A DNA stretch of 18,175 nucleotides from Clostridia bacterium (GCA_007123515.1 SKKY01000033.1:1-18175); one strand, 5' to 3'. Shown: positions 1 through 7,481, counted from the stretch's first letter. Program-made: numbers and translations. Notes: generated from the letters alone by a model not told the origin.

Positions 1-1
1 A

Positions 2-355
2 AAAGAAAAAGGTTTATCACAGGAGGGACTTGCTGAATTAGCAAATGTATCAAGACAAGCAGTCTCAAAATGGGAGTCCGGACAAGCACAACCGGAACTG
101 GATAAGCTTTTGATTTTGAGTGAAATATTTGAGATTACCATTGATGAGCTTGTCAAAGAGGGATATAGCGATACAGTTATTGGAAAAAAAAAGGAAGAAG
201 AGGAAGAAGAGGAAGATGATGATTTTTCATACTCAATCATAGGAGGGGTGTTAATAGGAATGGCTCTTATGATAGCCACAGGTAATGCCATGTGGAGTGC
301 TGTGGGTATCTTTTTGGGACTGGGTCTTAACTATATTCTGAAAGGTATGCGATAA
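2..355 (+). CDS. XRE-family HTH regulator with C-terminal membrane tail (5' end cut off)
   Basis: The open frame enters at base 2 and ends at a TAA at 353-355. The first visible residues, KEKGLSQEGLAELANVSRQA, followed by VSKWESG, are the classic Cro/C1 (XRE) helix-turn-helix, so perhaps 10 to 15 N-terminal residues lie outside the window. After the HTH comes a short helix (about residues 33-55), then a charged linker KKKEEEEEEEDDD, then two hydrophobic stretches (SIIGGVLIGMALMIATG and WSAVGIFLGLGLNYIL) that probably form a membrane hairpin. This layout suggests a membrane-tethered DNA-binding protein; target genes cannot be told from the sequence. A TTG at 110 could be read as a start, but that would discard the HTH and is unlikely. 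Confident of family, not of role. Confidence 0.8.
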   Translation, partial: KEKGLSQEGLAELANVSRQAVSKWESGQAQPELDKLLILSEIFEITIDELVKEGYSDTVIGKKKEEEEEEEDDDFSYSIIGGVLIGMALMIATGNAMWSAVGIFLGLGLNYILKGMR

Positions 356-367
356 AAAATCAAAGAA

Positions 368-407
368 ACACCCCAAAAGTAGATGTTTAGTCTAACCTCT
401 GGGGTGT
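368..407 (-). terminator. Probable rho-independent terminator of the hcp operon
   Basis: ACACCCCA (368-375) pairs with TGGGGTGT (400-407) across a loop of about 24 bases. Read on the minus strand the hairpin is followed by a T-rich run (TTTCTTTGATTTTTT), and it lies 35 bases past the hcp stop codon. On the plus strand it sits 12 bases after the regulator stop but lacks an immediate T run, so it serves the minus-strand operon best and may be weakly bidirectional. Confidence 0.6.
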
Positions 408-441
408 AGTATAGTCAGGGTATTCTTTTTGTCACATTGTA

Positions 442-2007
442 TTATCCTACAATCGCAGCTAAATCTTCAGATGCGGTTGTGGTCGGTTTTAAATTAAATT
501 TTTCAACTAGTACATTTAATACGTTATCGGAAACAAAAGCCGGTAGTGTTGGTCCAAGATAGATATCTTTAATGCCTAGCGCTAAAAGGGTCAATAAGAT
601 GCAAACCGCTTTCTGTTCATACCAGGAAAGAACCATAGTCAGAGGCAGATCATTAACTTCGCATTCGAAGGCCTCTGATAAAGCCACAGCTACCTGAATC
701 GCAGAATAGGCATCGTTACACTGTCCCATATCCATAATTCTTGGAAGTCCGCCAATTTCGCCTAAGTCCATATCATTAAATCTGAATTTTCCGCAGGCAA
801 GAGTTAGAATAATGGAATCTTTTGGAGTTTCCTGAACAAAGTCAGTGTAATAATTTCTTCCAGGCTTCGCTCCGTCACATCCACCAACTAGGAAGAAGTG
901 ACTGATATCACCATTTTTAACAGCATCAACTACGGTTCCGGCGGCACTTAAAACCGTGTTTCTGGCAAAACCAGTTGTCAGAACCGAACCACCGTTAATC
1001 CCTGTAAATTGTCGATCTTCTTCAAAACCACCAAGTTCAAGTGCTTTGTTAATGACTTCAGAGAAGTCTTTTACGTGATCCGGGCTAGCTGGAATATGAG
1101 TAAGCTCTGGATACGCCACAACCGAAGTTGTGTAGATGCGATCGGCATAGCTGGCTTTTGGCGGCATCAGGCAATTTGTAGTAAATAAGACCGGTGCCGG
1201 CAATTCATCAAATTCTTTACGCTGATTCTGCCAGGCCGTACCAAAATTTCCTTTTAGATGCGGATACTTGTTAAGTTCAGGATACCCGTGACATGGTAAC
1301 ATTTCACCATGCGTATAGATATTAATGCCTTTTCCTTCAGTTTGTTCGAGTAATTGCTTTAAATCAAGTAGATCATGACCGGTAACAACGATAAAAGGCC
1401 CTTTTTCCACATTAGTTGTTACTTTTGTCGGTACCGGATGACCATAAGTTTCCGTGTTAGCCTCATCAAGAAGACCCATACATTTTAGATTCATATGACC
1501 GAATTCCATCAGAAGATTCAGCCATTCATCAACAGAATGATCCTCAGAAAAAGCTTTTAACCCTTTGTAGAACCAGTCCATAATCTCCTGATCTTTTTTG
1601 CCTAACACATAGGCATGCTGTGCATAAGCAGCCATACCTTTAATACCAAGCAACAACGTAGAACGCAGTGAAATAACATCTGTATCGCCATCCCAAAGCT
1701 CTTCTATTTTGAATTCTTCAACTTCCGGAAGATCTGCGGAGACTTTATTAACCTCTTCAATCATTTGATCAATACGGTCGGTATCAAAATTGACATTAGT
1801 AACGGTGGTAAATAAACCATCAAGCATGACTTGATCAGCAGCATCCCCGGGAGATTTTCCTCCGGATCTTCTTGCAAGGTTGATTAAGGCAACCACTAGG
1901 TCATCCTGGCGATTAGAAACAGCCGGCTCTTTTCCACAAACGCCTGAAACTGTACAAGCTACACCTTGTGCGGTTTGTTCACATTGAAAACAAAACATAT
2001 CTGACAT
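442..2007 (-). CDS. hcp: Hydroxylamine reductase / hybrid-cluster protein
   Basis: Cytoplasmic Fe-S protein of 521 residues, close to the length of anaerobe-type (class I) Hcp. The N-terminal cluster motif is C6-x2-C9-x8-C18-x5-C24, the spacing of Hcp from strict anaerobes. All seven ligands expected for the hybrid [4Fe-2O-2S] cluster are found in order: H211 (TGHDLLDL), E235 (THGEMLPCHG), C279 (TTNCLMPP), C377 (GGCDGAKPGR), C405 (LACGKFRFN), C430 (MGQCNDAYS) and E464 (SWYEQKA). The family reduces hydroxylamine in vitro and is now mostly regarded as an NO reductase/S-nitrosylase acting in nitrosative stress. The start ATG is preceded by AAGGAGG. It is the last gene of a minus-strand operon behind a ferredoxin-like protein and a cupin, with a Crp/Fnr regulator divergent upstream, which fits stress-inducible expression. 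Confidence 0.97.
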   Translation of the reverse strand: MSDMFCFQCEQTAQGVACTVSGVCGKEPAVSNRQDDLVVALINLARRSGGKSPGDAADQVMLDGLFTTVTNVNFDTDRIDQMIEEVNKVSADLPEVEEFKIEELWDGDTDVISLRSTLLLGIKGMAAYAQHAYVLGKKDQEIMDWFYKGLKAFSEDHSVDEWLNLLMEFGHMNLKCMGLLDEANTETYGHPVPTKVTTNVEKGPFIVVTGHDLLDLKQLLEQTEGKGINIYTHGEMLPCHGYPELNKYPHLKGNFGTAWQNQRKEFDELPAPVLFTTNCLMPPKASYADRIYTTSVVAYPELTHIPASPDHVKDFSEVINKALELGGFEEDRQFTGINGGSVLTTGFARNTVLSAAGTVVDAVKNGDISHFFLVGGCDGAKPGRNYYTDFVQETPKDSIILTLACGKFRFNDMDLGEIGGLPRIMDMGQCNDAYSAIQVAVALSEAFECEVNDLPLTMVLSWYEQKAVCILLTLLALGIKDIYLGPTLPAFVSDNVLNVLVEKFNLKPTTTASEDLAAIVG

Positions 2008-2033
2008 AAAACATCCTCCTTATTTATTATGTA

Positions 2034-2075
2034 CGCAAAAAAGAGAATCCATAAAAAGGGAGACTCATTTTTGCG
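2034..2075 (-). other. Stem-loop between the cupin gene and hcp
   Basis: Bases 2034-2050 and 2059-2075 form an imperfect inverted repeat (14 of 17 pairs) with an 8-base loop, filling much of the 75-base gap between the cupin stop and the hcp start. On the minus strand it is not followed by a T tract but by the hcp ribosome binding site about 15 bases on, so it is more likely an mRNA-processing or stability element, or a partial attenuator, than a full terminator. Confidence 0.5.
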
Positions 2076-2082
2076 CTAATAA

Positions 2083-2433
2083 TTATTCTTTGGGTGGAAA
2101 GACTACCACTAAAATCATTTTAAATTGTTCTTTGGCTAACAGTGAATGAGGAACACCTGCCGGCATAACAATGGTTTCTCCGGCCTTTAATTCAAAGACA
2201 TCATCACCAATCGTAACTTCTGATTGTCCATCAATGATATATACCAGGGCATCGCCTGTGGAGGCGTGGGAACTGATTTCTTCTCCCTGATCAAAAGCGA
2301 ACAGCGTAAAAGTAACAGCCTTGTTCTGTGATAAAGTTCGGCTGACAACCTGACCCTCCTGGTAAGATACGAGATCGGACATCGTTAAAATGGTTGAAAA
2401 GTCGATATTTTTTATATACCTTTGTTCTGACAT
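2083..2433 (-). CDS. Small single-domain cupin protein
   Basis: A 116-residue protein with one cupin barrel at about residues 38-112. The second cupin motif is clear (GETIVMPAGVPHSL, H96). The first motif is degenerate: H56 in SSHASTGDALVYIIDG lacks the second His of the usual HxH and the following Glu, so metal binding may be altered or absent. The start has a good AAGGAGTG site. It lies 22 bases after the ferredoxin-like gene and 75 bases before hcp on the same strand, so it is co-transcribed with them. Small cupins of this kind commonly accompany hcp in anaerobes; the substrate or ligand is unknown. Confident of fold, not of function. Confidence 0.85.
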   Translation of the reverse strand: MSEQRYIKNIDFSTILTMSDLVSYQEGQVVSRTLSQNKAVTFTLFAFDQGEEISSHASTGDALVYIIDGQSEVTIGDDVFELKAGETIVMPAGVPHSLLAKEQFKMILVVVFPPKE

Positions 2434-2455
2434 GTTCTAACACTCCTTTTTTTAA

Positions 2456-3202
2456 TTAGTCTTCGAGAATCTCTCCGTCTGTAGTAATCGTAGTAATACC
2501 CCACGGAATCATTTTTCCGCTTTTTATCAGTGCGTTTTTAGCCGCATTGGCAATTCCTGAACAACACGGAACTTCCATTCGAAGAACCTTCAGGCTTTTA
2601 ATATTGTTATGTTCTAAAATGGCGCCCAGTTTTTCTGAATAATCGCCTTCATCAAGCTTTGGACAACCAATTAGGGTCACTTTGTTTTTCATAAAGTCTT
2701 CATGAATGTTGGCGTAAGCAAATGCGGTACAGTCTGCAGCCACTAACAGGTGGCTGTTTTCAAGATACGGTGCATGAACCGGAACTAGTTTAATTTGGAC
2801 CGGCCACTGTTGTAACGCTGACTGGCTTCTGCCTGCTGCCGGTGCTGATGCTTGAGTTTCTGTCTCATTTGGTGCTGGTTTTCTCTGAATCATTTTTGAT
2901 TGTGTTCCAGGACAACCACAGCCTAAGTTTTTTGGCTGTGGTGACTCAGTTGGAGACTCTTGCTCCTGTAATTTTCTTACAGCGGCCTTATCCTTATCAA
3001 AAGAAGCGGCTTCTCTTTCCTCAAGAGTAATGGCATCGACCGGACACTTCGGAAGACATTTCCCTAAACCGTCACAGTAATCCTCAGAGATCAATTTTGC
3101 CTTTCCGTCAATAAGCTGGATGGCACCCTGTTCACAGGCATTAATACAAAGGCTGCATCCGATACATTTTTCTTCGTCTATATTAATAATGGAACGTTTC
3201 AT
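2456..3202 (-). CDS. Ferredoxin-like 4Fe-4S protein with Cys-rich C-terminal domain
   Basis: A 248-residue soluble protein and first gene of the hcp operon. The N-terminus is ferredoxin-like: cluster I motif C13-x2-C16-x2-C19-x3-C23, then a second motif YCDGLGKCLPKCP with only C43, C49 and C53; the usual second Cys position (46) is Leu. A Pro/Gln/Ser-rich linker (about 80-135) carries a C95-G-C97 pair. The C-terminal part contains ADC158, GC180PK and a CC213-214 pair in EVPCCSGI, which could bind a further cluster or act as redox thiols. Homologues beside hcp in anaerobes are annotated only as 4Fe-4S binding proteins; by context it may pass electrons to Hcp, which is inference. The start ATG follows AAAAGGGGAA. 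Confident of Fe-S family. Confidence 0.88.
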   Translation of the reverse strand: MKRSIINIDEEKCIGCSLCINACEQGAIQLIDGKAKLISEDYCDGLGKCLPKCPVDAITLEEREAASFDKDKAAVRKLQEQESPTESPQPKNLGCGCPGTQSKMIQRKPAPNETETQASAPAAGRSQSALQQWPVQIKLVPVHAPYLENSHLLVAADCTAFAYANIHEDFMKNKVTLIGCPKLDEGDYSEKLGAILEHNNIKSLKVLRMEVPCCSGIANAAKNALIKSGKMIPWGITTITTDGEILED

Positions 3203-3239
3203 CTTAGTTATTCCCCTTTTCTTTTTATTTCAAAACTGA

Positions 3240-3268
3240 TTGATAACTTGAGTTCAGTATAGTAGAAT
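3240..3268 (+). promoter_or_regulatory. Sigma-A promoter of the Crp/Fnr gene
   Basis: TTGATA (3240-3245), 17 bases, then TAGAAT (3263-3268), about 43 bases before the start codon. On the other strand TATACT (complement of 3256-3261) makes a possible -10 for the hcp operon with no good -35, so the two divergent promoters would overlap and the weaker one may need an activator. Confidence 0.55.
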
Positions 3269-3311
3269 AAAGCATAAGAATCGGTAGCTGAGGATACAAA
3301 AGGGGAGATGT

Positions 3312-4004
3312 ATGATAAATAAATATATTGGCGTGATTCAACAGGGAAAGATTTTTGCCGGGTTCTCAGAGGAAGAAATCATAGAGATGTTTACCTGTTT
3401 GAATCCGGTCATTGTAGAATACAAAAGAAATGAATTTATTACGAGAGAAGGGGAAGAGTTTGAAGCGCTAGGCTTTATGCTTGTGGGGAAAGCCAGTGTC
3501 AGCAAAGAAAAGGCTTCAGGAACCAGAGTGGTGATGACGATGCTTGGACCATCAGATGCCTTTGGTGAAATGGCTGCCTTTTCCGAAGGATCAACATGGC
3601 CGGCTAGTGTGCAGGCTTTGGAAGACAGCAAGGTTTTGTTTTTACCAAAGTCCCATATCATCGGCGAATGTGACAAAATGTGCCCCTGGCACAGAAAGTT
3701 TATTACTAATTTTATCCGCCTGATCTCAGAACGGGCGATGATGCTTAGTCAGAAAGTAGAGTATCTGAGTATAAAAACTATGCGTGGAAAATTAAGTGCC
3801 TTTTTGCTCGATATGGATAAAAAAAATGATCAGAAAAAAGTATTTACGATTCCGTTTAACCGCAATGAATTAGCTGATTTTCTAAATGTTTCAAGACCCT
3901 CTATGTCAAGGGAACTGCTCAAGATGAAAGAAGAGAGAATCATCGACTTTCATCTTTCATCATTTAAAATTCTGGATTATGAGAAACTGGCATCGTATTA
4001 CTAA
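3312..4004 (+). CDS. Crp/Fnr-family transcriptional regulator
   Basis: A 230-residue cytoplasmic regulator. An N-terminal cyclic-nucleotide-binding-type beta-roll (about 15-115, with GPSDAFGEMAAFSEG) is followed by a dimer helix (about 125-155) and a winged helix (about 158-225) with recognition region FNRNELADFLNVSRPSMSREL at 182-202. The Arg that binds cAMP in CRP is replaced (GSTWPASV), and the N-terminal Cys cluster of FNR is absent; only C29, C120 and C124 are present, so the effector is not cAMP and probably not an FNR-type cluster. It is divergent from the ferredoxin-cupin-hcp operon with a 109-base shared gap. This is the arrangement of HcpR-like regulators that respond to nitrosative stress, so it is the probable regulator of hcp (inference). 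Start ATG is preceded by AAGGGGAG. Confidence 0.93.
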   Translation: MINKYIGVIQQGKIFAGFSEEEIIEMFTCLNPVIVEYKRNEFITREGEEFEALGFMLVGKASVSKEKASGTRVVMTMLGPSDAFGEMAAFSEGSTWPASVQALEDSKVLFLPKSHIIGECDKMCPWHRKFITNFIRLISERAMMLSQKVEYLSIKTMRGKLSAFLLDMDKKNDQKKVFTIPFNRNELADFLNVSRPSMSRELLKMKEERIIDFHLSSFKILDYEKLASYY

Positions 4005-4114
4005 TATAGACACAAAATTTACGTATATTTTACGAATTGGACAGGAATCATTGCATAAAATAAGGTAATATGGTGTAAAAGTGTTAATCGAACTAAGAGA
4101 ATGGAGGAAATTAC

Positions 4115-4660
4115 ATGGAAATTATACTTGGAATTATCGTTATTTTTATTATTTTCATCGTTGTTATGTATAACAGGCTGATCAGCAACAGAAACGCTGT
4201 CAAAAACTCCTGGGCCGGTATCGATACCCAGTTGCAGCGAAGATATGATCTAATTCCTAATCTTGTTGAAACGGTAAAAGGATACATGACTCATGAAAGA
4301 GAAACACTTGAAAAAGTGACACAAGCCAGGACAGCCTTTTTAAATGCCGGGTCGGTAAAGGAAATGGCTGGTGCTGAGAATATGATGTCCGGAGCCTTAA
4401 AATCACTGTTTGCGGTGTCAGAGAACTATCCGGATCTAAAGGCCAGTCAGAACTTTATTATGTTGCAGGAAGAATTAGCCGGAACAGAAAACAAAATCAG
4501 CTATGCCAGACAACGCTACAACAGTACCGTCATGGCGTATAATAATGTGGTTCAAAAATTCCCTACCAATATTATTGCAGGAATGTTCAACTTTAAGATG
4601 GAAGAATTCTTTGAAGTGGATAATCCAGAAGCAAGACAAGCAGTTAAGGTAAGTTTCTAA
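4115..4660 (+). CDS. lemA: LemA family protein
   Basis: A 181-residue protein with one N-terminal membrane segment (about residues 2-18) followed by a long alpha-helical domain. The LemA signature NAVKNSWAGIDTQLQRRYDL then IPNLVETVKGY lies at about 27-58, and the C-terminal FPTNIIAGMFNF is also typical. Start ATG follows ATGGAGG. The gene is 21 bases upstream of an HtpX-like protease on the same strand, a pairing found in many bacteria; the biochemical role of LemA is not settled, but the pairing suggests a membrane or envelope quality-control function together with the protease. No clear promoter or terminator was found in the 110 bases before it. Confidence 0.95.
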   Translation: MEIILGIIVIFIIFIVVMYNRLISNRNAVKNSWAGIDTQLQRRYDLIPNLVETVKGYMTHERETLEKVTQARTAFLNAGSVKEMAGAENMMSGALKSLFAVSENYPDLKASQNFIMLQEELAGTENKISYARQRYNSTVMAYNNVVQKFPTNIIAGMFNFKMEEFFEVDNPEARQAVKVSF

Positions 4661-4681
4661 TCAGATAAAGGCAGGTGTAAG

Positions 4682-5587
4682 ATGGAAATTTATAAGCAAA
4701 TAAGTCGTAACAAAAGAAATACTTTTTTCTTTTTTCTGTTATTTTTCGTTTTGATTATTGGAGTCGTCTTTGCCATCAGTTACCTGGTATCGCCTGAATC
4801 GACCTATTTTTTCCTGATCCTGGCATTTATTTTGACCGTAACGGGAGCTTTTTATTCCTACTACAACAGCGATAAGATGGTGTTAAAGATGACCGGAGCC
4901 AGACCTGTTGATAAAAAAAGGGAGCCATATCTCTATCACACCATAGAAGGGGTGGCGATTGCTGCTGGCATTCCCACACCTAAAGCCTATGTTATTGAAA
5001 CAGATATTCCCAATGCTTTTGCTACCGGAAGAAATCCGGAAAATGGTGCGGTGGCTGTGACCCGGGGATTATTGGATCTGTTAAACAGAGAAGAGCTAGA
5101 AGGCGTTATCGCTCATGAGATGGCTCATATCAAAAACTATGATATCCTGTTTGCTACGATTGCTGTGGTGATGGCCGGAACGATTGTTTTTATGACAGCG
5201 ATTGTCCGGCGTATGCTTTTTTGGGGCGGTGGACGAAGCCGCGGGGGTAAAAATCAGAACCCCATCCTTTTTATTGTCGGATTGTTAGCTGTTATCTTTG
5301 CTCCGATTGCGGCCTCTATGGCGCAAATGGCGATTTCAAGAAACAGAGAATATTTGGCCGATGCCACAGCCGCTGAAATGATTGGTTATCCAAGGGGCTT
5401 ATCATCAGCGCTTTTAAAACTGGAGAGTCATAATAATCCTAAAAAAGCCGCTGAGGATGGCTGGGCTAATGAGGCGACAGCAGGCTTATTCATTGTTAAT
5501 CCTCTGGTCAAGGGAAAAAAGGTAAAGAATCTTTTTAGTACGCATCCTCCGATTACAGAGAGAGTGAAATCTCTCGAAAAAATGTAA
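4682..5587 (+). CDS. htpX: HtpX-like M48 zinc metalloprotease
   Basis: A 301-residue integral membrane protease. Two membrane segments lie near the N-terminus (about 14-36 and 41-60) and two after the active site (about 156-175 and 194-216). The zinc site is HEMAH at 145-149, with E223 in SRNREYLADATAAE as the probable third ligand, matching the M48B layout; the catalytic domain faces the cytoplasm in HtpX. The C-terminal FSTHPPITERVKSLEKM is the conserved family end. HtpX degrades misfolded membrane proteins. It forms a two-gene operon with lemA. The stop codon is only one base from the next promoter's -35 element, and no terminator lies between, so readthrough would enter the riboswitch region. 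Confidence 0.95.
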   Translation: MEIYKQISRNKRNTFFFFLLFFVLIIGVVFAISYLVSPESTYFFLILAFILTVTGAFYSYYNSDKMVLKMTGARPVDKKREPYLYHTIEGVAIAAGIPTPKAYVIETDIPNAFATGRNPENGAVAVTRGLLDLLNREELEGVIAHEMAHIKNYDILFATIAVVMAGTIVFMTAIVRRMLFWGGGRSRGGKNQNPILFIVGLLAVIFAPIAASMAQMAISRNREYLADATAAEMIGYPRGLSSALLKLESHNNPKKAAEDGWANEATAGLFIVNPLVKGKKVKNLFSTHPPITERVKSLEKM

Positions 5588-5588
5588 A

Positions 5589-5617
5589 TTGACAATTGAT
5601 GATGGTCTTGGTACTAT
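5589..5617 (+). promoter_or_regulatory. Strong sigma-A promoter of the riboswitch-controlled cobalt operon
   Basis: A consensus TTGACA (5589-5594), a 17-base spacer and TACTAT (5612-5617), predicting a transcript start near 5624, just before the cobalamin aptamer. The -35 element begins directly after the htpX stop codon. Confidence 0.75.
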
Positions 5618-5638
5618 TATTTCAATAAGTAAATATCG

Positions 5639-5830
5639 TTTTAAGGTGCCTTGAAAAAGGAGAATAGGGAAGACCGGTTAAAATCCGGCGCGGACCCACC
5701 ACTGTATATGAGGACGAACCCCAAAAAAACCACTGGATCATTTTGATCTGGGAAGGGATGGGCGGAGGAGGAATCATAAGCCAGGAGACCTGCCTTGAAA
5801 AGAGTGTGCAAAACGGGCGTTGACCACACA
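5639..5830 (+). ncRNA. Cobalamin (B12) riboswitch
   Basis: All hallmark segments are present in order: AAGGTGCC (5643-5650), GAATAGGGAA (5662-5671), the CCGGTTAAAATCCGG hairpin (5674-5688), GCGGACCCACCACTGT (5689-5704), and the B12 box AAGCCAGGAGACCTGCC (5778-5794). TTTTAAGG (5639-5646) can pair with CCTTgAAAA (5793-5801) as closing stem P1. GTGTG (5804-5808) and CACAC (5825-5829) form a small stem just outside, as expected for the regulatory P13. AAGAG (5800-5804), next to P1, is complementary to CTCTT in the downstream terminator (5858-5862) and could be part of an antiterminator; this last point is inference. When cobalamin is bound the family switches the operon off, here most likely by termination. 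Confidence 0.93.
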
Positions 5831-5853
5831 TAATTGATTTTTTTGATGGGATA

Positions 5854-5887
5854 AAATCTCTTAACTTTGTTGTTAAGAGATTTTTTT
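5854..5887 (+). terminator. Riboswitch-controlled terminator before cbiQ
   Basis: AAATCTCTTAAC (5854-5865), loop TTTGTT, and GTTAAGAGATTT (5872-5883) form a perfect 12-pair stem ending in a seven-T run (5881-5887). It lies between the cobalamin aptamer and the cbiQ start, so it is the expression platform of the riboswitch. Confidence 0.9.
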
Positions 5888-5912
5888 ATTTTACTAAGAT
5901 AGGAAATGGGCC

Positions 5913-6638
5913 ATGAAAACAGATGCTAAAGAGAGTGCCAAAACATATCGAATCATCAATCATCCTGGAGTGTTACTGATTAATGCCTTTTTGGTTATCT
6001 TTGGCATTATTACGATTAATGACTTAATGATTCTCAGCGTTATTGCCGGTTTGGTTGCACTTTTTCTGATTGTCAGAGGAAAAAGAAGTAAGATTGTTTT
6101 TATTCGTTTAGCACTGTTAATACCATTACTGTTATTGCTGACTCTTCCCGTCTTATTTGGAGCCGGACTGCCACCGAGTCAGGAGCGAATCGAAGTTGCG
6201 GCCACACTCTCTTTGAAAATTATCAGCACAGGCCTGGTTTTAATTTATATCGGAACTAGCCGAACTCATGAGGAACTTCTTGAAGGACTTACATTACTGA
6301 AAATGCCCAAAGTTATGATTACGATCATTATGCTTAGTTTCCGATACTTTGTGATGATTCGGGAAGACATTGTAAAAGGGCACAGGGCTTTAAAATCGAG
6401 AGGATTTCATAAGGTAGCGTTTAAAGAATCTTTATCTGTCTTTGGCGAATGGATTGGTGGCTTTTTCCTAAAAGCGATGGATCATTCTGAAAAAGTTTAC
6501 CAGGCGATGAAATCCAGAGGTTTCACGGGTTTTATTCCTACGGAAAAAAGACAGGCACCCAAGCCGCTTGAAGTTATTATCGGCGTATTAATTATCATAA
6601 TTTTTATTGGCTTACATATAGCAGAAAGAAGTGTGTAG
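5913..6638 (+). CDS. cbiQ: ECF transporter transmembrane T component, CbiQ type
   Basis: A 241-residue membrane protein of the energy-coupling-factor T family, which links the ATPase to the substrate-binding subunit. Hydrophobic segments lie at about 20-55, 62-85, 97-115, 132-150 and 218-236. The two short coupling motifs that contact the ATPases are seen as ALKSRGF (159-165) and AMKSRGF (198-204). It is the first gene of the operon, 22 bases after the terminator, followed after 3 bases by the ATPase gene. The ribosome site before the ATG is only fair (AGGAAATGGG). The cobalamin riboswitch upstream argues for Co2+ as substrate; nickel cannot be excluded from this subunit alone. Confidence 0.92.
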   Translation: MKTDAKESAKTYRIINHPGVLLINAFLVIFGIITINDLMILSVIAGLVALFLIVRGKRSKIVFIRLALLIPLLLLLTLPVLFGAGLPPSQERIEVAATLSLKIISTGLVLIYIGTSRTHEELLEGLTLLKMPKVMITIIMLSFRYFVMIREDIVKGHRALKSRGFHKVAFKESLSVFGEWIGGFFLKAMDHSEKVYQAMKSRGFTGFIPTEKRQAPKPLEVIIGVLIIIIFIGLHIAERSV

Positions 6639-6641
6639 AAT

Positions 6642-7481
6642 ATGGCAGTGACGATTAAAGAGTTAAGTTATCAATATCCGGATGGCACAACAGGATTACA
6701 TAGCATTTCCGTTAAGATGGCCCGCGGAAAAAGAACCGCGATTTTAGGCATTAACGGCAGTGGAAAATCAACGTTGCTCTATCATTTAAACGGTACATTT
6801 CTTCCTCAAAAGGGAGAGATCATTGTTCTTGACGAACCGGTGACCAAAAATAATCTGGAAAACGTCAGAAAAAAAGTCGGATTTTTGTTTGATTATCCTG
6901 ACCATCAGCTTTTTGCCACCACAGTGGCTAGAGATGTGGCCTTTGGTCCGAGAAATTATCGCTTTTCTGAAGAAGAGGCTACCAAAGCGGCCGAGACAGC
7001 CATGACTAAAGTGGGGATCATGGAACTTAAAGAAAAGCCGCCTTATCAGCTAAGTCTTGGTCAAAAAAAGAGAACGGCGATTGCCGGTGTGTTAGCGATG
7101 AACCCGGACCTGATTGTTTGCGATGAACCATTTTCCGGCCTTGATACCTATGCGGAAGAACAATTTAAATCTGTATTAGATGAGTGGATCAACGAAGGAA
7201 AATCATTAATTTTTAGTACCCATGATATTGATATGGTTTATGGGTGGGCCGATGAGGTCGTCATTATGGCCGAAGGTAAAATTTTAGAGATCGGGTGTGC
7301 CGAGCATATTCTAAATAACAAAGAATTGATGCAACGAGCAAAACTAAGAAGACCCATTCTGGCGGAAATTTTTGAAGATCGTACAGAGAAGCCAAGAACT
7401 ACATTCGAGGCTTTAAAGTATATAAAGAGCGGAACTTTCGACTCTTTAAAAAAAATTAATTCCAAGGAGGAAAAGAAGTGA
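6642..7481 (+). CDS. cbiO: ECF transporter ATP-binding protein, CbiO type
   Basis: A 279-residue cytoplasmic ABC ATPase. Walker A is GINGSGKST at 36-44, the Q-loop is FDYPDHQLFATTVARDVAFGP (83-103, the CbiO/NikO-type pattern), the signature is LSLGQ at 137-141 (in place of LSGGQ), Walker B and catalytic Glu are LIVCDEP (157-163) and the switch His is H194 in STHD. Only one ATPase gene is present, so the transporter probably uses a homodimer as in CbiMNQO and NikMNQO systems. The stop codon overlaps the GTG start of the next gene, indicating translational coupling. Confidence 0.95.
   Translation: MAVTIKELSYQYPDGTTGLHSISVKMARGKRTAILGINGSGKSTLLYHLNGTFLPQKGEIIVLDEPVTKNNLENVRKKVGFLFDYPDHQLFATTVARDVAFGPRNYRFSEEEATKAAETAMTKVGIMELKEKPPYQLSLGQKKRTAIAGVLAMNPDLIVCDEPFSGLDTYAEEQFKSVLDEWINEGKSLIFSTHDIDMVYGWADEVVIMAEGKILEIGCAEHILNNKELMQRAKLRRPILAEIFEDRTEKPRTTFEALKYIKSGTFDSLKKINSKEEKK

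Noticed and set aside
2842..3030. Plus-strand open frame of 62 codons inside the ferredoxin-like gene
   Set aside because: It is antisense to a gene with clear Fe-S motifs and has no supporting signals.
3235..3258. ACTGA-N14-TCAGT as a Crp/Fnr operator
   Set aside because: The arms are only five bases, with spacing unlike the 22-base Crp/Fnr sites, and the interior does not match TTGAT-N4-ATCAA.
5622..5831. Two overlapping minus-strand open frames of 62-69 codons
   Set aside because: They run antisense through the cobalamin riboswitch, have no ribosome site and are explained by the GC-rich structured RNA.
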